Source: Halogeometricum sp. S3BR5-2 (lineage in GTDB: Archaea > Halobacteriota > Halobacteria > Halobacteriales > Haloferacaceae). From it: 64,000 nt of DNA. The notes beneath the pieces are model-generated. The model ran no database searches, was not told the DNA's origin, and saw nothing but the letters and a program-made list of their open reading frames with translations. Positions 40,110 to 48,863 of this stretch are shown piece after piece (position 1 is the first letter of the stretch; each line of letters begins with the position of its first letter). Where the stretch lies: positions 310,001-374,000 of the forward strand of contig NZ_JAMQOQ010000004.1 of NCBI RefSeq assembly GCF_031624635.1, read 5' to 3'. A program made the translations under genes and the position numbers.

Positions 40110-41417
40110 ATGCCTAATCGTAGCAGGCGAGAGCTACTCAAACAGGTTGGCGGAGTTTCGACAATCGGCGTCGCGGGTCTCGCCGGGTGTGCGGGGAGCC
40201 CGGGAGAGAACGGCGGCGGCGGTGGAACAGGCTCAGGGGGTGGCGGGTCCGGGTCAGAGGAAGGCGGGTCCGCTGGCGGCGGGAACATCGATGAGTTGAC
40301 AGTCGGCGTCTTCGCACCGTACACGGGTGCGTTCGCACCCTGGGGAGAGTCCGTGACGGCGGGCTCCGTTCTCGCGAAGGAGGACCTCGAATCCGAGTTC
40401 GACATCTCGATCGAACTTCGGGAGTACGACACGGAAACCGACCCGAGCACGGCGCTCGAACGGATGAAACGGGCCGTCACGTCCGACGGTATCGACTTCG
40501 CTCACGGCGGAATCTCCTCCGCCGTCTGCACGAGTATCGGGTCGTGGGCGTCTAACAACGGCGTCTCCTACATCGCACAAGGGGCGTCCGACTCCATCAC
40601 CGGGAGTGCGTGCGCCGAGCACATGTTCAGTGTGTATCAGTCGAACACGATGATGGCGCGGGCGGCCGGACCGCGAATGGCGAACGAGGCCGACTCGTGG
40701 TACATCCTCTACTCCGATTACGTATGGGGACAGACTGCAAACGAGGTGATCAGCTCCACCCTCGAGGAGAACGGTGCGACGGTCGTCGGGGCGGACGCGA
40801 CGCCGTTCCCGGGCGACGACTACACACAGTACATCAACAACGTCCAGAACTCCGACGCCGACGCCGCGGCGTTGCTCATCCCCGGTCTCGACGCCCGGTT
40901 AGCGATGGAGCAGATGATGAACACCGGTCTCCACGAGGAACTGACCCTGATGTTCCACCAGTTCGAGGATCTCGTGATGTGGGGGCTCGGAAAGGAAGCC
41001 GCGGCGGCGGTCGATATCGGACCGACGGGATGGGTGAACGCCGTCGACACCGGCGAGGAGTTCAAACAGCGGGTGGTCGAGGAGAGCGAAACAGACCCGT
41101 TCGCCCGTCACTACATGGCCTACGCATCGCTCGACCAACAAGTTCGTGCGGCGATGCGAGCGGGGTCAACCACCGCTGCGGATATCACGAGCGAACTGGA
41201 GGGCCACGAGATAGGGAGCGCCGTCGCCGACATTCAGCCCGGGACGCTGCGCTGGCGCGCGTGCGACCACCAACTCATACAGCCGACCCACGTCGTCTCC
41301 GGACTGGAGACGAGTGCCATGCAGGACGACCCGTGGAAGCAGTGGTTCGGCGTCGACGAGACGCTGGCCGGCAGTGACCTCGCACGAACGTGCGAAGAGA
41401 CGGGCTGCCAACTGTAA
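40110..41417 (+). CDS. ABC transporter substrate-binding lipoprotein (branched-chain amino acid/amide type)
   Basis: This 435-residue exported binding protein has a Tat-type signal (RRELLKQVGG) followed by the lipobox LAGC, Cys27, and a Gly/Ser-rich spacer. The LivJ-like fold begins at DELTVGVFAPYTGAFAPWGE and has SDYVWGQTANEVISSTLEEN as the second-lobe hallmark. The family (HAAT) carries branched-chain amino acids, amides, urea and aromatic or aliphatic carboxylates. Because the downstream genes degrade acyl-CoA compounds, an organic acid is a likelier ligand than an amino acid. It is the first gene of an operon of five transporter genes. The start at 40110 is fixed by the signal and the promoter. 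Confidence 0.92.
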   Translation: MPNRSRRELLKQVGGVSTIGVAGLAGCAGSPGENGGGGGTGSGGGGSGSEEGGSAGGGNIDELTVGVFAPYTGAFAPWGESVTAGSVLAKEDLESEFDISIELREYDTETDPSTALERMKRAVTSDGIDFAHGGISSAVCTSIGSWASNNGVSYIAQGASDSITGSACAEHMFSVYQSNTMMARAAGPRMANEADSWYILYSDYVWGQTANEVISSTLEENGATVVGADATPFPGDDYTQYINNVQNSDADAAALLIPGLDARLAMEQMMNTGLHEELTLMFHQFEDLVMWGLGKEAAAAVDIGPTGWVNAVDTGEEFKQRVVEESETDPFARHYMAYASLDQQVRAAMRAGSTTAADITSELEGHEIGSAVADIQPGTLRWRACDHQLIQPTHVVSGLETSAMQDDPWKQWFGVDETLAGSDLARTCEETGCQL

Positions 41418-41427
41418 GAATCGTCAC

Positions 41428-42456
41428 ATGGCGTACACGCTTCCACCGTCACTCAACCCGGCAAGCGAGGAGTCGTCTCCGGGAGCGATGGCACTCATCG
41501 TCGTTCTCGCGCTGCTCCTCGCGAACGCCTTCGCGATGCGACCCGGACTGTTCGTCGACCAGGTGGTCGGCGGTCTCGTCTACGGGTTCATACTCGTCCT
41601 GTTGGCGCTCGGTCTCTCGATCATCCTCGGGTTGCTCGGCGTCGTGAACTTCGCGCACGGGGCGCTATTCATGCTCGGGGCCTATCTCACGTTCCAAGTC
41701 GTCGTCGAGTGGGGCCTCTCGTTTTGGGTCGCGCTTTTCGTCGTTCCGCTGCTCGTGGGCGCGTTGGGCATCGTTATCGAACGAACCGTCCTGTATCGAC
41801 TGTACGACGAGACGCCGCTCATCGGTCTGCTGGCGACGTTCGGACTCGCGCTGATGCTGGACGAGGCCACGCGCGCGGTCTGGGGGGCGTCGCCGCTCAG
41901 CGTGCCGACGCCGGAGGTCCTCTCGTCGAGCTTCGATCTCGTTATCACCAACGTCGCCAACTTCCGGCTGTTCACCGTCCTCGTGAGCGTCTGTGCCATT
42001 ACGGCGGTGTACCTGCTCATCGAACGAACGGACTTCGGTCTGTCCGTCCGAGCGGGGGTCTTGGACCGAGAGATGGCCGAACTCGTCGGCGTCAATATCC
42101 CGCTTCGATTCGTCCTCATGTTCTTCCTCGGTGCGGCGACCGCCGGCCTCGGCGGTGTCCTCCGAGGTACGGAGGTCGGAATGGACATCGGGATGGGCGA
42201 TCAGTTCATCATTCTCGCATTCGTCGTCGTGGTCGTCGGCGGGGTCGGAAGCCTGTTCGGGAGCGTGATATCCGGACTGCTCATCGGCGAGGCCGTCTTC
42301 GTGACGCCGCTCGTTCTGAGCACGCTTGCCAGCAGGACCAACGTCGCGGCGTTCGACATCTCGGGAATCGGCGGACTGATGCCGTACCTCGTGATGATCA
42401 TCGTGCTGCTCGTGAGGCCGCGCGGCCTGTTCGGACAGGAGGGCTTCCTCGAATGA
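41428..42456 (+). CDS. livH: Branched-chain amino acid-type ABC transporter permease (LivH-like)
   Basis: A 342-residue inner permease with about eight hydrophobic helices, beginning with ALIVVLALLLANAFAMRPGL and including LVYGFILVLLALGLSIILGL, then LGVVNFAHGALFMLGAYLTF, the LivH hallmark (NFAHG). ERTDFGLSVRAGVLDREMAE is the cytoplasmic loop contacting the ATPase. The ATG at 41428, ten bases after the binding-protein stop, gives MAYTLPPSLNPASEES. The stop overlaps the start of the second permease (ATGA at 42453-42456). With LivM it forms the membrane channel. Confidence 0.94.
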   Translation: MAYTLPPSLNPASEESSPGAMALIVVLALLLANAFAMRPGLFVDQVVGGLVYGFILVLLALGLSIILGLLGVVNFAHGALFMLGAYLTFQVVVEWGLSFWVALFVVPLLVGALGIVIERTVLYRLYDETPLIGLLATFGLALMLDEATRAVWGASPLSVPTPEVLSSSFDLVITNVANFRLFTVLVSVCAITAVYLLIERTDFGLSVRAGVLDREMAELVGVNIPLRFVLMFFLGAATAGLGGVLRGTEVGMDIGMGDQFIILAFVVVVVGGVGSLFGSVISGLLIGEAVFVTPLVLSTLASRTNVAAFDISGIGGLMPYLVMIIVLLVRPRGLFGQEGFLE

Positions 42457-43577
42457 GCGGACAGCGCTCGCCGACCTCCATCGTCAACCGAATAAGCGAC
42501 GCGGTGCCGGTCGACTCCGTGTCGACACTGCAGGTTCCGCTCGGATTGCTCGCCATCGTAATCTTCATCCGTCCGGTCGTCTCCCACCCCCTACTGCTCG
42601 GCTACGAGCAGATAGCCAACACCATCCTCATCTGGATGCTGTTCGCAGTGGCGTTCAACCTGCTCATCGGCTACTCCGGTCTCCTCTCGTTCGGTCACGC
42701 GATGTTCCTCGGTATCGGAGCGTACGGGGCCGCTATCGGGACGCTCACGTGGAACCTCCCGTTTCTGCTCTCCGCGGCCATCGGCATCACAGTCGCGACG
42801 CTTCTCGGATACCTCCTCGGTCGGCTCACGGTCGCCCGCGGGGAGATTTACTTCGCCATGCTGACGCTGGCGTTCGCCCAGTCCATCTACTTCATCGCCA
42901 ACCAGAACTACGGCGGTCTGACCGGCGGGAGCACCGGTATCAGCGGAGCGCTGCCGGCCTGGATAGAGAGCTACCGCGGCGTGATGTACGTCTCTCTCGG
43001 CTGGGTCAGCTTCGACTGGTACTACCTCCTCGCGACCGTGTTCGTGGTCGCGGGGCTACTCCTCTGGCAACTGGTCCGCTCACCGTTCGGCCGGACGCTC
43101 GCCGCGCTCAGAGAGAACGAACAGTTAGCCCGCGCCGTCGGCATCGACGTCAAGCGGTACAAAGTGTGGGCGTTCACGCTCAGTGCGGCGTTCACCGCAC
43201 TCGCAGGCGTGTTGCTGGAGATAAACAACCAGGGAGCGACCCTCCACAACCTCTCGATAAACACGAGCGGTGACATCATTCTGATGACCATCCTCGGGGG
43301 GACGAACTACTTCCTCGGCCCGGCCGCGGGCGCGTTCGTGTGGCTGTTCGCCGAGGACTTCCTCACCGAGTTCGAGATGCTGGTACTGCCGCTCTCGGAG
43401 TTTCCGATCGTGACGATCGAACTCTCCGGAGTGCTCGCGTACTGGCAGTTCTTCCTCGGACTGTTGTTCGTCGCCGCCGTACTCGTCGCCCCGAGAGAGG
43501 GACTCTGGGGTCTGTGTAGAGGGACCCTCGAACGACTCTACGACCGAATCAACGGAGACCAGACCAAACATGAGTGA
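42453..43577 (+). CDS. livM: Branched-chain amino acid-type ABC transporter permease (LivM-like)
   Basis: The 374-residue second permease. Hydrophobic helices include LQVPLGLLAIVIFIRPVV and ILIWMLFAVAFNLLIGYSGL, then LSFGHAMFLGIGAYGAA, which is the LivM signature. RSPFGRTLAALRENEQLARA and GIDVKRYKVWAFTLSAAFTA form the conserved coupling loop. The start at 42453 overlaps the LivH stop, and the end overlaps the LivG start by 8 bases (43570-43577). It pairs with LivH in the membrane. Confidence 0.94.
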   Translation: MSGQRSPTSIVNRISDAVPVDSVSTLQVPLGLLAIVIFIRPVVSHPLLLGYEQIANTILIWMLFAVAFNLLIGYSGLLSFGHAMFLGIGAYGAAIGTLTWNLPFLLSAAIGITVATLLGYLLGRLTVARGEIYFAMLTLAFAQSIYFIANQNYGGLTGGSTGISGALPAWIESYRGVMYVSLGWVSFDWYYLLATVFVVAGLLLWQLVRSPFGRTLAALRENEQLARAVGIDVKRYKVWAFTLSAAFTALAGVLLEINNQGATLHNLSINTSGDIILMTILGGTNYFLGPAAGAFVWLFAEDFLTEFEMLVLPLSEFPIVTIELSGVLAYWQFFLGLLFVAAVLVAPREGLWGLCRGTLERLYDRINGDQTKHE

Positions 43578-44385
43578 ATCGAAGCACGGCGAGAGGCGTC
43601 GGGCGGAGGAGAGTTCGACCGCGGGGACGGAGATACTACGGACGGAAGAGTTGACGAAGACGTTCGGGGGAATCGTCGCCCTCAGGAACGTCGACCTCTC
43701 GGTCGAGCGAGGCGAACTACACGCCGTCATCGGCCCGAACGGAGCCGGTAAGACGACGCTGTTCAACACGATTACTGGCACGCTGCCGCCCTCAAGCGGA
43801 AGGGTGTGGTTCGACGGCGAGGACGTGACCGACCTTTCCCAAGAGGAACGCCCCCACCGTGGGCTCGCGCGGTCGTTCCAGTCGAATCAGCTGTTCAACG
43901 ATCTCACGGTACTGGAGAACGTCCGTATCGTCGTTCAGACGATGCGCTCCGGGACGTTCGCGCTGAACGTGCTCGGGGACGGCCGCTCGAAATATCGCGA
44001 GGAGGCGTCCGACTACTTGGAGCGAATCGGACTCGACGGACAACACAACACGAAGACGAAGAACCTCTCGCACGGTGACCAGCGTCGACTCGGTATCGCC
44101 GTCGCACTCGCGACGGAACCGTCGGTACTGCTGCTCGACGAACCGACCAGCGGTATGGGGTCGACGGAGACCCGAGAGACGGCCGATATGATCGACGAGT
44201 TGCGACAGGAACTCGGACTCACGATCCTCCTCATCGAACACGATATGGACATCGTCCTCGCCATGAGCGACCGAATCACCGTCCTCAATCAGGGCGAGAT
44301 TCTCGCGACGGGCGCCCCCGACGTGATTCGAGAGAACGAAGAGGTGCAGAACGCCTACCTCGGCGGGATGCGGGAGGAGCTATGA
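43570..44385 (+). CDS. livG: ABC transporter ATP-binding protein (LivG-like)
   Basis: A 271-residue ATPase. Walker A is GPNGAGKTTLFNTITG, the signature is NLSHGDQRRLGIAVAL, and Walker B is LLLDEPTSGMGSTE, followed by IEHDMDIVLAMSDRITVL with the switch histidine. The signature has HGDQ instead of the common GGxQ; LivG proteins tolerate this. A hydrophilic Ser/Glu-rich lead of about 25 residues precedes the domain (EELTKTFGGIVALRNVDLSV). It overlaps both neighbours in the operon and energises uptake together with LivF. Confidence 0.95.
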   Translation: MSESKHGERRRAEESSTAGTEILRTEELTKTFGGIVALRNVDLSVERGELHAVIGPNGAGKTTLFNTITGTLPPSSGRVWFDGEDVTDLSQEERPHRGLARSFQSNQLFNDLTVLENVRIVVQTMRSGTFALNVLGDGRSKYREEASDYLERIGLDGQHNTKTKNLSHGDQRRLGIAVALATEPSVLLLDEPTSGMGSTETRETADMIDELRQELGLTILLIEHDMDIVLAMSDRITVLNQGEILATGAPDVIRENEEVQNAYLGGMREEL

Positions 44386-45089
44386 CGCTCTTAGACGTCG
44401 ACGGGCTGGAGGCGGGATACGACACCGGACAGGTGCTCTTCGGCGTCGATCTCTCCATTGACAGCGACGAGGTCGTCTCGCTGCTCGGTCGGAACGGCGC
44501 GGGGAAGACGACGACGATGCGGGCCATCGTCGGCGCGGACGTGCCCCACGTCCGCGGCGGCACCATCACCTTCGACGGGCACGACCTGCGGGCGGCTCGA
44601 AGCTACGAGATACCGAAACTGGGCCTGTCGCTCGTTCCCGAGGGACGTCGGTGCTTCGACGAACTCACCGTCGAGGAGAACGTGAGGCTCGCCGCCAATC
44701 ACGCCTCCGACCCGCTCGACCGGGAGTCGGTGTTCGAGCAGTTCCCCGAACTGGACGACATGCGCGACCGACCCGCAAAGAACATGAGCGGCGGGGAAAA
44801 GCAGATGTTAGCGATCGCACGGAGTCTGGTCGCGAACCCGAAGATGATACTCTTCGACGAACCCTGTGAGGGTCTGGCACCGTACATCGTCAGACGGATC
44901 GAATCGATCATCACGGATATAAGCGAGAATCGGGACGTGACCGTCCTCCTCGTCGAGCAGAACGTGGCCGTCGCCATGGCGGTGGCCGACCGCCACTACA
45001 TCCTCGACGAAGGGGTTATCGTCGACGAAGTATCAACAGAGAAACTAAAAGAGGACGAAAGCCTCAGACAGAAATATCTCGGCGTGTGA
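44382..45089 (+). CDS. livF: ABC transporter ATP-binding protein (LivF-like)
   Basis: The 235-residue second ATPase of the transporter. Walker A is GRNGAGKTTTMRAIVG, the signature NMSGGEKQMLAIARSL, Walker B MILFDEPCEGLAPYIVRRIE with the family-typical EGLAP, and the switch region LLVEQNVAVAMAVADRHYIL. VPEGRRCFDELTVEENVRLA is characteristic of LivF. The start overlaps the LivG stop (ATGA at 44382-44385). It is the last gene of the transporter operon; 109 bases with a strong TATA box separate it from the next gene. Confidence 0.95.
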   Translation: MTLLDVDGLEAGYDTGQVLFGVDLSIDSDEVVSLLGRNGAGKTTTMRAIVGADVPHVRGGTITFDGHDLRAARSYEIPKLGLSLVPEGRRCFDELTVEENVRLAANHASDPLDRESVFEQFPELDDMRDRPAKNMSGGEKQMLAIARSLVANPKMILFDEPCEGLAPYIVRRIESIITDISENRDVTVLLVEQNVAVAMAVADRHYILDEGVIVDEVSTEKLKEDESLRQKYLGV

Positions 45090-45150
45090 CGCCGCTGGAC
45101 CCGCTCGCCTCCGACTCGGGTTCCGAGCGGCCGTGCCGTCCTGATGGAAA

Positions 45151-45160
45151 TTTTATATAT
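45151..45160 (+). promoter_or_regulatory. Strong TATA box for the beta-oxidation operon
   Basis: TTTTATATAT stands in an AT-rich island (about 45146-45172) inside GC-rich DNA, 39 bases before the ATG at 45199. Transcription should begin near 45183, giving a short leader that includes GGGGTG next to the start codon. The downstream genes therefore have their own promoter beside any read-through from the transporter operon. Confidence 0.6.
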
Positions 45161-45198
45161 CGAAAAATTAAAACCGTCGGGGGCGAAGCTTTGGGGTG

Positions 45199-47142
45199 AT
45201 GGCTATCGAGATAGAGACCGTTGCAGTCCTCGGAGCCGGTAGTATGGGCCACGGAATCGCCGAGGTGGCCGCACTCGCCGGCTACGACGTGGCGATGCGA
45301 GACATCGAGCAAGATATCGTCGAAGAGGGGTACGGACAGATCGAGTGGAGCCTGAACAAGTTAGCTGAGAAAGGGCAACTCGACGAGGAGGCCGACAGCG
45401 TCCTCGCCCGAATCGAAACGACCACCGAACTGGACGCCGCGGTCGAGGACGCCGATTTGGTCGTCGAAGCGGCTCCCGAGGACTTGGAGATAAAACGAGA
45501 CGTCTTCGCCGACGTCGACGCCGCGGCCGGGCCGGAGACGATCCTCGCCACGAATACGTCTAGCCTGCGCGTGAGCGATATCGCGATGGCGACCGACCGG
45601 CCGGAACGATGCTGCGGCCTTCACTTCTTCAACCCGCCCGTGAAGATGGATCTCGTCGAGGTCGCCTCGGGCGAACAGACTCGGGACGACGTAGTCGAGG
45701 CCGCGATCGAATTCGTCGAATCGCTCGACAAAACCCCGATCTACGTCCGCAAGGACGTTCCGCAGTTCGTCGTCAACAACGTGCTCACCCCCTACATGGG
45801 CGAGGCGGCGTGGATGCTCGACGACGACGCGTCCGAAATCAGCGAGATCGACGCCGCGATGACGTTCAAGCGCGGGTATCCGATGGGGCCGTTCGAGCTC
45901 AACGACTTCGGCGGATTGGACATCTTCGCACACACCCGCGAGCAGTGGGGTGACCCCGTCCCCGAATCGGTCAGTCGTCGCATCGACGCCGGGGAGTTGG
46001 GCCGAAAGAGCGGTCAAGGGTTCTACGACTACGAGGCCGGGTCGGGGGCCGACTACGAACCCACCGAAGGCGACTCGGTCGATACGCTCCGCATCGAAGC
46101 CCGGATGGTGAACGAGGCGGCGAAACTCGTGGGAGACGACGTGGCGGACCCGGAGGACATCGATATCGGAATGCGACTCGGCGGCGGTCTCCCGGAGGGG
46201 ACGTGCCGGACTGGAGACAAGATTGGTCTCGATATCGTCGTCGAAAAACTCCGCGAGCTACACGGGGAGACGGGCGCGGAACGGTACGAGCCGGCAGAGT
46301 ACCTCGTCGAACTCGTGGAGGCCGGCCATACCGGCGAAGACGCCGGTCGCGGGTTCTACGACTACCGCGACGGCGGTCCGTATCACTTCATCAGCCACGA
46401 ACTGACCGACGACGGGCGCTTGAACGTCGTGTTCGATCGGAAAGAGCGGCTCAACGCCTTCTCGGAGGATATGTTCGCCGAACTGCGGCGAGTCCTCGAA
46501 TCCGTCGACGACGAGGACGTCTCGGTCGTCGTTTTCGAGGGCGCAGGCGACCGCGCGTTCTCGGCGGGTGCCGACATCACGGGGTTCACCGCATCCGAAC
46601 CGACGGAACTTATGCACGTCGACGAGGCGATTCAGGCGGTCTACGAGTTCCCACGGCCGACCATCGCGAAGATAGACGGGTTCTGCCTGGGTGCGGGACT
46701 CGAAATCACGCTCGCGTGCGACCTCCGCATCGCCTCCGAGGGCTCCTCGCTCGGAAGTCCCGAGATCGACCTCGGTCTCATTCCCGGCGGCGGCGGTACC
46801 CAGCGTCTCGTACGCCTCATCGGTGAACCCCGGACGAAAGAGCTCGTATTCACGGGAGATCCGATATCGGCGGAGAAAGCGGCCGAGTGGGGTATTCTCA
46901 ATCGCGTCGTTCCGAAAGACGACTTCGAAGCGGACGTCGACGAACTCGCGACGAACATCGAGAACGGTCCGCAGACGGCACTCGAAGTCGCGAAGAACGT
47001 CATCAACGAGGGACAGAACGCCAGCCTCGACACGGGTCTCGCGCTGGAGAGTCAAGGATTCGGACTACTGACGACGACCGATGATATGCTGGAGGGCGTC
47101 GCGGCGTTCAAGAAAGACCGAGAGCCGGACTTCTCGAACTGA
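45199..47142 (+). CDS. 3-hydroxyacyl-CoA dehydrogenase / enoyl-CoA hydratase fusion
   Basis: This bifunctional enzyme of about 647 residues has, in order, the NAD-binding domain (ETVAVLGAGSMGHGIAEVAA, residues 5-25) to about 180, and two C-terminal dehydrogenase domains (VRKDVPQFVVNNVLTPYMGE; GRKSGQGFYDYEAG and DAGRGFYDYRDG mark their ends). From about 395 a crotonase domain follows with the oxyanion motifs RAFSAGADITGF and IDGFCLGAGLEITLACDLRI, then LGSPEIDLGLIPGGGGTQRL. It performs the hydration and oxidation steps of beta-oxidation on acyl-CoA. Dehydrogenase-first order is common in archaeal fusions. ATG at 45199 is used; a GTG one codon earlier is possible. Confidence 0.95.
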   Translation: MAIEIETVAVLGAGSMGHGIAEVAALAGYDVAMRDIEQDIVEEGYGQIEWSLNKLAEKGQLDEEADSVLARIETTTELDAAVEDADLVVEAAPEDLEIKRDVFADVDAAAGPETILATNTSSLRVSDIAMATDRPERCCGLHFFNPPVKMDLVEVASGEQTRDDVVEAAIEFVESLDKTPIYVRKDVPQFVVNNVLTPYMGEAAWMLDDDASEISEIDAAMTFKRGYPMGPFELNDFGGLDIFAHTREQWGDPVPESVSRRIDAGELGRKSGQGFYDYEAGSGADYEPTEGDSVDTLRIEARMVNEAAKLVGDDVADPEDIDIGMRLGGGLPEGTCRTGDKIGLDIVVEKLRELHGETGAERYEPAEYLVELVEAGHTGEDAGRGFYDYRDGGPYHFISHELTDDGRLNVVFDRKERLNAFSEDMFAELRRVLESVDDEDVSVVVFEGAGDRAFSAGADITGFTASEPTELMHVDEAIQAVYEFPRPTIAKIDGFCLGAGLEITLACDLRIASEGSSLGSPEIDLGLIPGGGGTQRLVRLIGEPRTKELVFTGDPISAEKAAEWGILNRVVPKDDFEADVDELATNIENGPQTALEVAKNVINEGQNASLDTGLALESQGFGLLTTTDDMLEGVAAFKKDREPDFSN

Positions 47143-47189
47143 TCGACGGAACAACCAAGTACACGGAAGATGATTTCAAAACACGAGAC

Positions 47190-48380
47190 ATGACTCGAAA
47201 CGTCGGAATCGTCGGCGGCGGTCACACTCGTTGGGGTGACCGCGACGCCACGTACAAGGACTTGATACAGGAGGCGGGTAAGGCGACGTTCGAGGACGTA
47301 CCCGACGTAGGCCCCGAGGACGTCGAAGGACTGTTCGTCGGATCCGTCCAGCCGGAGCGGTTCGCCTTCCAAACGCACGTCGCGCCGATGGTCGCCGAGC
47401 TGATCGGCGTCGACGTGGACACGATGATCGCGAGAACAGAACTGGCTTGTGCGAGCGGACAGGCCGCGCTTCGGTACGCGTGGCTTGCCATCGCCGCCGG
47501 GCAACTCGACGTTGCGCTCGTTCTCGGCGCCGAGAAGATGAATCTCCCGGAGGCACACGGGGGGGAGGCGCAGGCGAGCATGACGAACGTGATGGACCGC
47601 GAGTTCGACGGGGTCAACGGGCTGAACGCGCCGCCGTACTTCGCGATGGTCGCACAGCGCCACATGCACGAGTACGGGACCACCCGCGAGCAACTGGCGA
47701 CGGTGAGCGCGAAGAACAAGAGCCACGCCGCGCACAACGAGTTCGCGCAGTTTCAGCGCGAAGTCACTGTCGACGACGTGCTCGATTCCTACCCGCTGTC
47801 GCCGCCGCTGTGTCTGTTCGACTGCAGCGGTATCACCGACGGCGCGGCCGGCCTCCTCCTGATGAGCGAAGAGAAAGCGCGAGAAGTGACCGACGAGGCG
47901 ACGTACATCACCGGAAGCGGACAGGCCTGTTTCGCGAGCAACTCCGTCAACAACCTCCCGTCGATGTCCGGTTGGCCGCAAGCGACGACGGCCGCCGAGA
48001 ACGCCTACGAGCAGGCGGGTATCGACGACCCGGTGAAGGACCTCGACGTCGCGGAGATTCACGACTGCTTCTCGATCAGCGAAATCGTCGAGTACGAGGA
48101 CCTCGGCTGGGTCGAGAAGGGCGAGGGCGGACAGTTCGTCGAGGACGGACGGAGCGAACTCGACGGCGATATCGGCGTCAACCCGCGCGGCGGCCTCCTC
48201 GGATGCGGCCACCCGCTGGGAGCGACGGGCGTCTCGCAGGCGCTCGAACTCCACCGGCAGTTCCGTGGCGAGGTGCCCGACGAACGGAGCGTCCCCGACC
48301 CGGAGACCGGATTGATACACAACCTGAGCGGCAGCGCGTCCGTTCACAGCGTCATGGTGTTGGAGCGTGGTCGGCCATGA
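47190..48380 (+). CDS. Thiolase-family acetyl-CoA acyltransferase (archaeal type)
   Basis: This 396-residue thiolase has the nucleophilic cysteine in RTELACASGQAALRYAWLAI and the second catalytic site in LGCGHPLGATGVSQALEL. The N-terminus NVGIVGGGHTRWGDRDATYK and the histidine region VAEIHDCFSISEIVEYEDLG are typical of archaeal SCP2-like thiolases, which need a DUF35 partner. It releases acetyl-CoA from a 3-ketoacyl-CoA, or makes acetoacetyl-CoA in reverse. The stop overlaps the DUF35 start (ATGA at 48377-48380), the usual arrangement for the two-subunit complex. Confidence 0.94.
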   Translation: MTRNVGIVGGGHTRWGDRDATYKDLIQEAGKATFEDVPDVGPEDVEGLFVGSVQPERFAFQTHVAPMVAELIGVDVDTMIARTELACASGQAALRYAWLAIAAGQLDVALVLGAEKMNLPEAHGGEAQASMTNVMDREFDGVNGLNAPPYFAMVAQRHMHEYGTTREQLATVSAKNKSHAAHNEFAQFQREVTVDDVLDSYPLSPPLCLFDCSGITDGAAGLLLMSEEKAREVTDEATYITGSGQACFASNSVNNLPSMSGWPQATTAAENAYEQAGIDDPVKDLDVAEIHDCFSISEIVEYEDLGWVEKGEGGQFVEDGRSELDGDIGVNPRGGLLGCGHPLGATGVSQALELHRQFRGEVPDERSVPDPETGLIHNLSGSASVHSVMVLERGRP

Positions 48381-48862
48381 GCGAGGACCGCCGGACCGTC
48401 GAGATACCGGATACCATCGAGCTGCCCAGACTGCTCGACTTCTACGAACTCCAGACGGCCGAACACACGGGCATCGCGGAGTTCTACGAGAACCTCCGAG
48501 CGGGGGACCTCACGACGACGCGGTGTACGGACTGTGAGGAGATACACTTCCCGCCACGAATCGTTTGTCCGGAGTGTCACAGCGATGCGCTGGAGTACGT
48601 TGGTCTTCCAGAGACCGGCGAACTGTTCGCGTTCTCGACCGTCCGAGCGGGTGCACCGCTCGGCATGGAGGACGAGGTTCCGTTCGTGACGGGCATCGTC
48701 GACCTCGGCGAGGTCAGACTCAGCGCTCGAATCGACGGCGCCGACTACGACGAGTTGTCCATCGGCGACCCCGTCGAACTGTCCATCGTCGACATCGACG
48801 GGCCCGCCGACCACGAACGCGCGTTTTTCCGATTCGAGCCGACCGGCGATGGAGGCGAGTGA
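48377..48862 (+). CDS. DUF35 OB-fold/zinc-ribbon partner of thiolase
   Basis: A 161-residue protein with a zinc ribbon (CTDC and CPEC, LTTTRCTDCEEIHFPPRIVC) followed by an OB fold (GELFAFSTVRAGAPLGMEDE, ELSIGDPVELSIVD). In archaeal mevalonate and beta-oxidation complexes such proteins bridge thiolase with HMG-CoA synthase or stabilise the acyl-CoA channel. A short helical lead (LPRLLDFYELQTAEHTGIAE) precedes the ribbon. The start overlaps the thiolase stop, and its end overlaps the ligase gene if that begins at 48849, so all three are translationally linked. Confidence 0.93.
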   Translation: MSEDRRTVEIPDTIELPRLLDFYELQTAEHTGIAEFYENLRAGDLTTTRCTDCEEIHFPPRIVCPECHSDALEYVGLPETGELFAFSTVRAGAPLGMEDEVPFVTGIVDLGEVRLSARIDGADYDELSIGDPVELSIVDIDGPADHERAFFRFEPTGDGGE

Positions 48863-48863
48863 G

